NCBI RefSeq assembly: GCF_051014685.1
Contig: NW_027478775.1
Coordinates: forward strand, 372,001-436,000
Source of the DNA: Ptiloglossa arizonensis
Taxonomy: Eukaryota; Arthropoda; Insecta; Hymenoptera; Colletidae
Length of the DNA stretch: 64,000 nt
Direction: 5' to 3'
This document shows, one piece after another, positions 30,170-43,510 of the stretch. Position 1 is the first letter of the stretch; the number at the start of each line of letters is the position of its first letter. The notes below the pieces were generated by a model. The model was not told where the DNA came from. It saw only the letters and a program-made list of their open reading frames with translations, and searched no databases. Made by a program: the position numbers and the translations under genes.

Positions 30170-31390
30170 TTATACGTTATACGTTATTCGTTATACGTTA
30201 TACGTTATACGTTATACGTTATACGTTATGAGTTATACGTTATACGTTATACGTTATACGTTATACGTTATACGTTATACGTTATACGTTATACGTTATA
30301 CGTTATACGTTATACGTTATACGTTGTACGTTATACGTTGTACGTTATACGTTGTACGTTATACGTTGTACGTTATACGTTCTACGTTATACGTTATACG
30401 TTATACGTTATACGTTATACGTTATACGTTATACGTTATACGTTATACGTTATACGTTATACGTTATACGTTGTTCGTTATACGTTATACGTTATACGTT
30501 ATGCGTTATACGTTATACGTTATACGTTATACGATATACGTTATACGTTATCCGTTATACGTTATGCGTTATAGGATATACGTTATACGTTATACGTTAT
30601 ACGTTATACGTTATACGATATACGTTATACGTTATACGTTATACGTTATACGTTATACGTTATACGTTATACGTTATACGTTATACGTTATACGTTATAC
30701 GTTATACGTTATACGTTATACGTTATACGTTATACGTTATACGTTATACGTTATACGTTATACGTTATACGTTATACGTTATACGTTATGCGTTATAGGA
30801 TATACGTTATACGTTATACGTTATACGTTATGCGTTATACGTTATACGTTATACGTTATACGTTATACGTTATACGTTATACGTTATACGTTATACGTTA
30901 TACGTTAAACGTTATACGTTATACGTTATTCGTTATACGTTATACGTTATACGTTATACGTTATGCGTTATACGTTATACGTTATACGTTATACGATATA
31001 CGTTATACGTTATCCGTTATACGTTATGCGTTATAGGATATACGTTATACGTTATACGTTATACGTTATACGTTATAGTTATACGTTATACGTTATACGT
31101 TATACGATATACGTTATACGTTATACGTTATACGTTATACGTTATACGTTATACGTTATACGTTATACGTTATACGTTATACGTTATACGTTATACGTTA
31201 TACGTTATACGTTATACGTTACGAGTTATACGCTATACGTTATGCGCTATAGGTCATACCTTATACGTGATACGTCATACGTTATACGGTATACGTTATG
31301 CGTTATTCGCTATACGTTATGCGTTATAGGATATACGTTATGCGTTATAGGATATACGTTATACGTGATACGTTGTACGTTATACGTTAT
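30170..31390 (+). repeat. 1.2-kb tandem repeat at the L/R transition, copy 1
   Basis: The copy starts near an ATTCGTT at about 30,186 and an ATGAGTT near 30,229. It then runs through GTACGTT repeats, ATAGGAT units and the GCGCTATAGGTCATACC-centred block to ATACGTG-ATACGTT-GTACGTT near 31,368. The next 1.2 kb repeats this order at offsets of 1,204 to 1,231 bp. Copy 1 contains a private 6-base unit ATAGTT at about 31,075-31,080, which breaks the 7-bp phase by one base. Confidence 0.82.
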
Positions 31391-32590
31391 ACGTTATACG
31401 TTATACGTTATTCGTTATACGTTATACGTTATACGTTATACGTTATACGTTATGAGTTATACGTTATACGTTATACGTTATACGTTATACGTTATACGTT
31501 ATACGTTATACGTTATACGTTATACGTTGTACGTTATACGTTGTACGTTATACGTTGTACGTTATACGTTGTACGTTATACGTTGTACGTTATACGTTCT
31601 ACGTTATACGTTATACGTTATACGTTATACGTTATACGTTATACGTTATACGTTATACGTTATACGTTATACGTTATACGTTATACGTTATACGTTGTTC
31701 GTTATACGTTATACGTTATACGTTATGCGTTATACGTTATACGTTATACGTTATACGATATACGTTATACGTTATCCGTTATACGTTATGCGTTATAGGA
31801 TATACGTTATACGTTATACGTTATACGTTATACGTTATACGATATACGTTATACGTTATACGTTATACGTTATACGTTATACGTTATACGTTATACGTTA
31901 TACGTTATACGTTATACGTTATACGTTATACGTTATACGTTATACGTTATACGTTATACGTTATACGTTATACGTTATACGTTATACGTTATACGTTATA
32001 CGTTATACGTTATACGTTATGCGTTATAGGATATACGTTATACGTTATACGTTATACGTTATGCGTTATACGTTATACGTTATACGTTATACGTTATACG
32101 TTATACGTTATACGTTATACGTTATACGTTATACGTTAAACGTTATACGTTATACGTTATTCGTTATACGTTATACGTTATACGTTATACGTTATGCGTT
32201 ATACGTTATACGTTATACGTTATACGATATACGTTATACGTTATCCGTTATACGTTATGCGTTATAGGATATACGTTATACGTTATACGTTATACGTTAT
32301 ACGTTATACGATATACGTTACACGTTATACGTTATACGTTATACGTTATACGTTATACGTTATACGTTATACGTTATACGTTATACGTTATACGTTATAC
32401 GTTATACGTTATACGTTATACGTTACGCGTTATACGCTATACGTTATGCGCTATAGGTCATACCTTATACGTGATACGTCATACGTTATACGGTATACGT
32501 TATGCGTTATTCGCTATACGTTATGCGTTATAGGATATACGTTATGCGTTATAGGATATACGTTATACGTGATACGTTGTACGTTATACG
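31391..32590 (+). repeat. 1.2-kb tandem repeat at the L/R transition, copy 2
   Basis: This is the second copy of the transition unit, ending with the same ATACGTG-ATACGTT-GTACGTT string near 32,573. It lacks the 6-base slip of copy 1. The last ATGAGTT unit seen in the window is near 31,453, inside this copy. Part of this unit (about 32,190-32,580) recurs at about 35,775-36,150. Confidence 0.82.
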
Positions 32591-35500
32591 TTATACGTTA
32601 TACGTTATACGTTATACGTTATACGTTATACGTTATACGTTATACGTTAAACGGTATAGGTTATACGTTATACGTTATACGATATACGTTATACGTTATG
32701 CGTTGTACGTTATACGTTGTACGTTATACGTTATACGTTATACGTTATACGTTATACGTTATACGTATTACGTTATACGTTATACGTTATACGTTATACG
32801 TTATACGTTATACGTTATACGTTATACGTTATACGTTATACGTTATACGTTATACGTTATACGTTATACGTTATACGTTATACGTTATACGTTATGCGTT
32901 ATATGTTATACGTTATACGTTATACGTTATACGTTATACGTTATACGTTATACGTTATACGTTATACGTTTGACGTTATACGTTATACGTTATACGTTAT
33001 ACGTTATACGTTATACGTTATACGTTATACGTTATACGTTATACGTTATACGTTATACGTTAAACGTTTTACGTTATACGTTATACGTTATACGTTATAC
33101 GTTATACGTTATACGTTATACGTTATACGTTATACGATATACGTTATACGTTATACGTTATACGTTATACGTTATACGTTATACGTTATACGTTATACGT
33201 TATACGTTATACGTTATACGTTATGCGTTATACGCTACACGTTATGCGTTATAGGATATACGTTATACGTTACAGGTTATACGTTATACGTTATACTTTA
33301 TACGTTATACGTTATACGTTATACGTTATACGTTATACGTTATACGTTATACGTTATATGTTATACGTTATACGTTATACGTTATACGTTTGACGTTATA
33401 CGTTATACGGTATACGTTATGCGTTATAGGATATACGTTATACGTTATACGTTATACGTTATACGTTATACGTTATACGTTATACGTTATACGTTATACG
33501 TTATACGTTATACGTTATACGTTATACGTTATACGTTATACGTTATACGTTATACGTTATACGTTATACGTTATACGTTATACGTTATACGTTATACGTT
33601 ATACGTTACGCGTTATACGCTATACGTTATGCGCTATAGGTCATACCTTATACGTGATACGTCATACGTTATACGTTATACGTTATACGTTATTCGTTAT
33701 ACGTTATACGTTATACGTTATACGTTATACGTTATACGTTATACGTTATACGTTATACGTTATACGTTATACGTTATACGTTATACGTTATACGTTATAC
33801 GTTATACGTTATACGTTATACGTTATACGTTATACGTTATACGTTATACGTTATACGTTAAACGTTATACGTTATACGTTATACGTTATACGTTATACGT
33901 TATACGTTATACGTTATACGTTATGCGTTATACGTTATACGTTATACGTTATACGTTATGCGTTATACGTTGTACGTTATACGTTATACGTTATACGTTA
34001 TACGTTGTACGTTATACGTTATACGTTATTCGTTATATGTTATACGTTATACGTTATACGTTATACGTTATACGTTACTCGTTATGCGTAATATGTAATA
34101 CAATTTTACGTTTTACGGTATTCGTTATACGTTATACGATATACGTTATACGTTATACGTTATACGTTATACGTTATACGTTATACGTTATACGTTATAC
34201 GTTATACGTTATACGTTATACGTTATACGTTATACGTTATACGTTATACGTTATACGTTATACGTTATGCGTTATACGTTGTACGTTATACGTTATACGT
34301 TATACGTTATACGTTGTACGTTATACGTTATACGTTATTCGTTATATGTTATGCGTTATACGTTATACGTTATACGTTATACGTTATGCGTTATACGCTA
34401 TACGTTATGCGTTATAGGATATACGTTATACGTTACAGGTTATACGTTATACGTTATACTTTATACGTTATACGTTATACGTTATACGTTATACGTTATA
34501 CGTTATACGTTATACGTTATACGTTATACGTTATACGTTATACGTTATACGTTATACGTTATACGTTATACGTTATACGTTATACGTTATACGTTATACG
34601 TTATACGTTATACGTTATACGTTAAACGTTATACGTTATACGTTATACGTTATACGTTATACGCTATACGTTATACGTTGTACGTTATGCGTTATACGTT
34701 ATGCGTTATACGTTATACGTTATACGTTATACGTTGTACGTTATACGTTATACGTTATACGTTATACGTTATACGTTATTCGTTATACGTTATACGTTAT
34801 ACGTTATACGTTATACGTTAAACGTTATACGTTATACGTTATACGTTATACGTTATACGTTATACGTTATACGTTATACGTTATACGTTATACGTTATAC
34901 GTTATACGTTGTACGTTATACGTTATACGTTATACGTTATACGTTATACGTTATACGTTATACGTTATACGTTATACGTTATACGTTATGCGTTATACGC
35001 TATACGTTATGCGTTATAGGATATACGTTATACGTTACAGGTTATACGTTATACGTTATACTTTATACGTTATACGTTATACGTTATACGTTATACGTTA
35101 TATGTTATACGTTATACGTTATACGTTATACGTTTGACGTTATACGTTATACGGTATACGTTATGCGTTATAGGATATACGTTATACGTTATACGTTATA
35201 CGTTATACGTTATACGTTATACGTTATACGTTATACGTTATACGTTATACGTTATACGTTATACGTTATACGTTATACGTTATACGTTATACGTTATACG
35301 TTACGCGTTATACGCTATACGTTATGCGCTATAGGTCATACCTTATACGTGATACGTCATACGTTATACGTTATACGTTATACGTTATTCGTTATACGTT
35401 ATACGTTATACGTTATACGTTATACGTTATACGTTATACGTTATACGTTATACGTTATACGTTATACGTTATACGTTATACGTTATACGTTATACGTTAT

Positions 35501-37550
35501 ACGTTATACGTTATACGTTATACGTTATACGTTATACGTTATACTTTATACGTTATACGTTATACGTTATACGTTTGACGTTATACGTTATACGGTATAC
35601 GTTATGCGTTATAGGATATACGTTATACGTTATACGTTATACGTTATACGTTATACGTTATACGTTATACGTTATACGTTATACGTTATACGTTATACGT
35701 TATACGTTATACGTTATACGTTAAACGTTATACGTTATACGTTATTCGTTATACGTTATACGTTATACGTTATACGTTATGCGTTATACGTTATACGTTA
35801 TACGTTATACGATATACGTTATACGTTATCCGTTATACGTTATGCGTTATAGGATATACGTTATACGTTATACGTTATACGTTATACGTTATACGATATA
35901 CGTTATACGTTATACGTTATACGTTATACGTTATACGTTATACGTTATACGTTATACGTTATACGTTATACGTTATACGTTATACGTTATACGTTACGCG
36001 TTATACGCTATACGTTATGCGCTATAGGTCATACCTTATACGTGATACGTCATACGTTATACGGTATACGTTATGCGTTATTCGCTATACGTTATGCGTT
36101 ATAGGATATACGTTATGCGTTATAGGATATACGTTATACGTGATACGTTGTACGTTATACGTTATACGTTATACGTTATACGTTATACGTTAAACGGTAT
36201 ACGTTATACGTTATACGTTATACGATATACGTTATACGTTATGCGTTGTACGTTATACGTTGTACGTTATACGTTATACGTTATACGTTGTACGTTATAC
36301 GTTATACGTTATACGTTATACGTTATACGTTATACGATATACGTTATACGTTATACGTTATACGTTATACGTTATACGTTATACGTTATACGTTATACGT
36401 TATACGTTATACGTTATACGTTATACGATATACGTTATACGTTATGCGTTGTACGTTATACGTTGTACGTTATACGTTATACGTTATACGTTATACGTTA
36501 TACGTTATACGATATACGTTATACGTTATACGTTATACGTTATACGTTATACGTTATACGTTATACGTTATACGTTATACGTTATACGTTATACGTTATA
36601 CGTTATACGTTATACGTTATACGTTATACGTTATACGTTACACGTTATACGTTATACGTTATACGTTATACGTTATACGTTGTACGTTATACGTTATACG
36701 TTATACGTTATACGTTGTACGTTATACGTTATACGTTATTCGTTATATGTTATACGTTATACGTTATACGTTATACGTTATACGTTACTCGTTATGCGTA
36801 ATATGTAATACAATTTTACGTTTTACGGTATTCGTTATACGTTATACGATATACGTTATACGTTATACGTTATATGTTATGCGTTATACGTTATACGTTA
36901 TACGTTATACGTTACGCGTTATACGCTATACGTTATGCGTTATAGGATATACGTTATACGTTACAGGTTATACGTTATACGTTATACTTTATATGTTATA
37001 CGTTATACGTTATACGTTATACGTTATACGTTATACGTTATATGTTATACGTTATACGTTATACGTTATACGTTATACGTTATACGTTGTACGTTATACG
37101 TTATACGTTATACGTTATACGTTATACGTTATACGTTATACGTTATACGTTATACGTTATACGTTATACGTTATACGTTATACGTTATACGTTATACGTT
37201 ATACGTTAAACGTTATACGTTATACGTTATACGTTATACGTTATACGCTATACGTTATACGTTGTACGTTATGCGTTATACGTTATGCGTTATACGTTAT
37301 ACGTTATACGTTATACGTTGTACGTTATACGTTATACGTTATACGTTATACGTTTTACGTTATTCGTTATACGTTATACGTTATACGTTATACGTTATAC
37401 GTTAAACGTTATACGTTATACGTTATACGTTATACGTTATACGTTATACGTTATACGTTATACGTTATACGTTATACGTTATACGTTATACGTTATACGT
37501 TATACGTTATACGTTATACGTTATACGTTATACGTTATACGTTATACGTT
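32591..37550 (+). repeat. Domain R mixed zone with ACAGGTT modules
   Basis: This zone repeats a module of ATGCGTT, ATACGCT, ATGCGTT, ATAGGAT, ACAGGTT and then ATACTTT, partly or fully near 33,235, 34,384, 34,988 and 36,913. It often continues into TTTGACGTT and ATACGGT (near 33,390, 35,134 and 35,577). The string ACTCGTT, ATGCGTA, ATATGTA, ATACAAT and then TTTTACG appears near 34,077 and 36,786 with identical downstream variants (TTACGGT, ATTCGTT). I found nothing but satellite in it. Confidence 0.8.
34075..34130 (+). repeat. ATACAAT +1 phase-break block (representative)
   Basis: ACTCGTT, ATGCGTA and ATATGTA are followed by ATACAAT and an 8-base unit TTTACGTT, giving a one-base phase shift. 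The same string lies near 36,785, 46,746, 47,552, 51,538, 52,771, 58,980, 60,537 and 62,642. It is confined to domain R. At 34.1 and 36.8 kb it is followed by TTACGGT-ATTCGTT, and elsewhere by canonical units, so there are two sublineages. Confidence 0.85.
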
Positions 37551-40533
37551 ATGCGTTATACGCTATACGTTATGCGTTATAGGATATACGTTATACGTTA
37601 CAGGTTATACGTTATACGTTATACTTTATACGTTATACGTTATACGTTATACGTTATACGTTATATGTTATACGTTATACGTTATACGTTATACGTTTGA
37701 CGTTATACGTTATACGGTATACGTTATACGTTATACGTTATACGTTATACGTTGTAAGTTATACGTTATACGTTATACGTTATACGTTATACGTTATTCG
37801 TTATACGTTATACGTTATACGTTATACGTTATACGTTAAACGTTATACGTTATACGTTATACGTTATACGTTATACGTTATACGTTATACGTTATAGGTT
37901 ATACGTTATACGTTATACGTTATACGTTATACGTTATACGTTATACGTTATACGTTATACGTTATACGTTATGCGTTATACGCTATACGTTATGCGTTAT
38001 AGGATATACGTTATACGTTACAGGTTATACGTTATACGTTATACTTTATACGTTATACGTTATACGTTATACGTTATACGTTATATGTTATACGTTATAC
38101 GTTATACGTTATACGTTTGACGTTATACGTTATACGGTATACGTTATGCGTTATAGGATATACGTTATACGTTATACGTTATACGTTATACGTTATACGT
38201 TATACGTTATACGTTATACGTTATACGTTACGCGTTATACGCTATACGTTATGCGGTATAGGTCATACCTTATACGTGATACGTCATACGTTATACGTTA
38301 TACGTTATACGTTATTCGTTATACGTTATACGTTATACGTTATACGTTATACGTTATACGTTATACGTTATACGTTATACGTTATACGTTATACGTTATA
38401 CGTTATACGTTATACGTTATACGTTATACGTTATACGTTATACGTTATACGTTATACGTTATACGTTATTACGTTATACGTTATACGTTATACGTTATAC
38501 GTTATACGTTATACGTTATACGTTATACGTTATACGTTATACGTTATACGTTAAACGTTATACGTTATACGTTATTCGTTATACGTTATACGTTATACGT
38601 TATACGTTATACGTTATACGTTATACGTTATACGTTATACGATATACGTTATACGTTATCCGTTATACGTTATGCGTTATAGGATATACGTTATACGTTA
38701 TACGTTATACGTTATACGTTATACGTTATACGATATACGTTATACGTTATATGTTATACGTTATACGTTATACGTTATACGTTATACGTTATACGTTATA
38801 CGTTATACGTTATACGTTATACGTTATACGTTATACGTTACGCGTTATACGCTATACGTTATGCGCTATAGGTCATACCTTATACGTGATACGTCATACG
38901 TTATACGTTATACGTTATACGTTATTCGTTATACGTTATACGTTATACGTTATACGTTATACGTTATACGTTATACGTTATACGTTATACGTTATACGTT
39001 CTACGTTATACGTTATACGTTATACGTTATACGTTATACGTTATACGTTATACGTTATACGTTATACGTTATACGATATGCGTTATACCTTAAACGTTGT
39101 ACGTTATACGTTATACGTTATACGTTATACGTTATACGTTATACGTTAAACGTTATACGTTATACGTTATACGTTATACGTTATACGTTATACGTTATAC
39201 GATATACGTTATACGTTATACGTTATACGTTATACGTTATACGTTACACGTTATACGTTATACGTTATACGTTATGCGTTACTCGTTATACGTAATATGT
39301 AATACGTTTTACGTTATGCGTTATACGTTATGCGTTATACGTTATACGTTATACGTTATACGTTGTACGTTATAAGTTATACGTTATACGTTATACATTA
39401 TACGTTTTACGTTATACGTTATACGTTATACGTTATACGTTATACGTTATACGTTATACGTTATACGTTATACGTTATACGTTATACGTTATACGTTATA
39501 CGCTATACGTTATACGTTATACGTTATACGTTTTACGTTATACGTTATACGTTATACGTTATACGTTATACGTTATACGTTATACGTTATACGTTATACG
39601 TTATACGTTATACGTTATACGTTATACGTTATACGTTATACGTTATACGTTATAAGTTATACGTTATACGTTATACGTTATACGTTATACATTATGCGTT
39701 ATACGCTATACGTAATGCGTTATAGGTCATACCTTATACGTGATACGTCATACGTTATACGTTATACGTTATACGTTATACGTTATACGTTTTACGTTAT
39801 ACGTTATACGTTATACGTTATACGTTATACGTTATACGTTATACGTTATACGTTATACGTTATTGGTTATACGTTATACGTTATACGTTATACGTTATAC
39901 GTTATACGTTATAAGTTATACGTTATACGTTATACGTTATACGTTATACATTATGCGTTATACGCTATACGTAATGCGTTATAGGTCATACCTTATACGT
40001 GATACGTCATACGTTATACGTTATACGTTATACGTTATACGTTATACGTTATACGTTATACGTTATACGTTATACGTTATACGTTATACGTTATACGTTA
40101 TACGTTTTACGTTATACGTTATACGTTATACGTTATACGTTATACGTTATACGTTATACGTTATACGATATACGTTATACGTTATGCGTTATACGTTATA
40201 CGTTATACGTTATACGTTATATGTTATACGTTATACGTTATACGTTATACGTTATACGTTATACGTTATACGTTACGTGTTATACGCTATACGTTATGCG
40301 CTATAGGTCATACCTTATACGTGATACGTCATACGTTATACGTTATACGTTATACGTTATTCGTTATACGTTATACGTTATACGTTATACGTTATACGTT
40401 ATACGTTATACGTTATACGTTATACGTTATACGTTATACGTTATACGTTATACGTTATACGTTATACGTTATACGTTATACGTTATACGTTATACGTTAT
40501 ACGTTATACGTTATACGTTATACGTTATACGTT
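37551..40533 (+). repeat. 2.98-kb higher-order repeat, copy 1
   Basis: The copy begins at the ATGCGTT of an ACAGGTT module (37,551). Landmarks include GTAAGTT (37,754), ATAGGTT (37,894) and TTTGACGTT (38,116). Two GCGCTATAGGTCATACC-type blocks lie near 38,240 (as GCGGTATAGG) and 38,850, and three ATACATT/ATGCGTA or GCGC-type blocks near 39,700, 39,960 and 40,280. The next 2.98 kb repeats the whole order at offsets of 2,983, 2,990 and 2,975 bp. Private changes here are one extra base making an 8-base unit near 38,467, ATACGAT near 39,199, ATTGGTT near 39,862 and ACGTGTT near 40,273. Confidence 0.88.
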
Positions 40534-43510
40534 ATGCGTTATACGCTATACGTTATGCGTTATAGGATATACGTTATACGTTACAGGTTATACGTTATAC
40601 GTTATACTTTATACGTTATACGTTATACGTTATACGTTATACGTTATATGTTATACGTTATACGTTATACGTTATACGTTTGACGTTATACGTTATACGG
40701 TATACGTTATACGTTATACGTTATACGTTATACGTTGTAAGTTATACGTTATACGTTATACGTTATACGTTATACGTTATTCGTTATACGTTATACGTTA
40801 TACGTTATACGTTATACGTTAAACGCTATACGTTATACGTTATACGTTATACGTTATACGTTATACGTTATACGTTATACGTTATAGGTTATACGTTATA
40901 CGTTATACGTTATACGTTATACGTTATACGTTATACGTTATACGTTATACGTTATACGTTATGCGTTATACGCTATACGTTATGCGTTATAGGATATACG
41001 TTATACGTTACAGGTTATACGTTATACGTTATACTTTATACGTTATACGTTATACGTTATACGTTATACGTTATATGTTATACGTTATACGTTATACGTT
41101 ATACGTTTGACGTTATACGTTATACGGTATACGTTATGCGTTATAGGATATACGTTATACGTTATACGTTATACGTTATACGTTATACGTTATACGTTAT
41201 ACGTTATACGTTATACGTTACGCGTTATACGCTATACGTTATGCGGTATAGGTCATACCTTATACGTGATACGTCATACGTTATACGTTATACGTTATAC
41301 GTTATTCGTTATACGTTATACGTTATACGTTATACGTTATACGTTATACGTTATACGTTATACGTTATACGTTATACGTTATACGTTATACGTTATACGT
41401 TATACGTTATACGTTATACGTTATACGTTATACGTTATACGTTATACGTTATACGTTATACGTTATACGTTATACGTTATACGTTATACGTTATACGTTA
41501 TACGTTATACGTTATACGTTATACGTTAAACGTTATACGTTATACGTTATTCGTTATACGTTATACGTTATACGTTATACGTTATACGTTATACGTTATA
41601 CGTTATACGTTATACGATATACGTTATACGTTATCCGTTATACGTTATGCGTTATAGGATATACGTTATACGTTATACGTTATACGTTATACGTTATACG
41701 TTATACGATATACGTTATACGTTATATGTTATACGTTATACGTTATACGTTATACGTTATACGTTATACGTTATACGTTATACGTTATACGTTATACGTT
41801 ATACGTTATACGTTACGCGTTATACGCTATACGTTATGCGCTATAGGTCATACCTTATACGTGATACGTCATACGTTATACGTTATACGTTATACGTTAT
41901 TCGTTATACGTTATACGTTATACGTTATACGTTATACGTTATACGTTATACGTTATACGTTATACGTTATACGTTCTACGTTATACGTTATACGTTATAC
42001 GTTATACGTTATACGTTATACGTTATACGTTATACGTTATACGTTATACGATATGCGTTATACCTTAAACGTTGTACGTTATACGTTATACGTTATACGT
42101 TATACGTTATACGTTATACGTTAAACGTTATACGTTATACGTTATACGTTATACGTTATACGTTATACGTTATACGTTATACGTTATACGTTATACGTTA
42201 TACGTTATACGTTATACGTTACACGTTATACGTTATACGTTATACGTTATGCGTTACTCGTTATACGTAATATGTAATACGTTTTACGTTATGCGTTATA
42301 CGTTATGCGTTATACGTTATACGTTATACGTTATACGTTGTACGTTATAAGTTATACGTTATACGTTATACATTATACGTTTTACGTTATACGTTATACG
42401 TTATACGTTATACGTTATACGTTATACGTTATACGTTATACGTTATACGTTATACGTTATACGTTATACGTTATACGTTATACGTTATACGTTATACGTT
42501 ATACGTTTTACGTTATACGTTATACGTTATACGTTATACGTTATACGTTATACGTTATACGTTATACGTTATACGTTATACGTTATACGTTATACGTTAT
42601 ACGTTATACGTTATACGTTATACGTTATAAGTTATACGTTATACGTTATACGTTATACGTTATACATTATGCGTTATACGCTATACGTAATGCGTTATAG
42701 GTCATACCTTATACGTGATACGTCATACGTTATACGTTATACGTTATACGTTATACGTTATACGTTTTACGTTATACGTTATACGTTATACGTTATACGT
42801 TATACGTTATACGTTATACGTTATACGTTATACGTTATACGTTATACGTTATACGTTATACGTTATACGTTATACGTTATACGTTATAAGTTATACGTTA
42901 TACGTTATACGTTATACGTTATACATTATGCGTTATACGCTATACGTAATGCGTTATAGGTCATACCTTATACGTGATACGTCATACGTTATACGTTATA
43001 CGTTATACGTTATACGTTATACGTTATACGTTATACGTTATACGTTATACGTTATACGTTATACGTTATACGTTATACGTTTTACGTTATACGTTATACG
43101 TTATACGTTATACGTTATACGTTATACGTTATACGTTATACGATATACGTTATACGTTATGCGTTATACGTTATACGTTATACGTTATACGTTATATGTT
43201 ATACGTTATACGTTATACGTTATACGTTATACGTTATACGTTATACGTTACGCGTTATACGCTATACGTTATGCGCTATAGGTCATACCTTATACGTGAT
43301 ACGTCATACGTTATACGTTATACGTTATACGTTATTCGTTATACGTTATACGTTATACGTTATACGTTATACGTTATACGTTATACGTTATACGTTATAC
43401 GTTATACGTTATACGTTATACGTTATACGTTATACGTTATACGTTATACGTTATACGTTATACGTTATACGTTATACGTTATACGTTATACGTTAAACGT
43501 TATACGTTAT
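40534..43510 (+). repeat. 2.98-kb higher-order repeat, copy 2
   Basis: This is a direct tandem copy of the previous 2.98 kb. It lacks the 8-base slip, and that step reduces the offset by 15 bp (two units plus one base). A private ATACGCT follows AAACGTT near 40,826. The match ends near 43.5 kb, where copy 2 continues into AAACGTT and ATACGCT-containing modules in place of the ACAGGTT module that would start a third copy. Confidence 0.87.

Noticed and set aside
31255..31280. ACGT-core bZIP or CRE-like elements (ACGTCA, TGACGT, TACGTG)
   Set aside because: The ACGT core occurs in every unit, so single-base variants create such sites by chance. There is no gene nearby to regulate.
34080..34120. 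Possible non-satellite insertion around ATACAATTTTACG
   Set aside because: It can be decomposed into substituted heptamers plus one extra T, and the same string recurs at nine sites, so it is a satellite variant.
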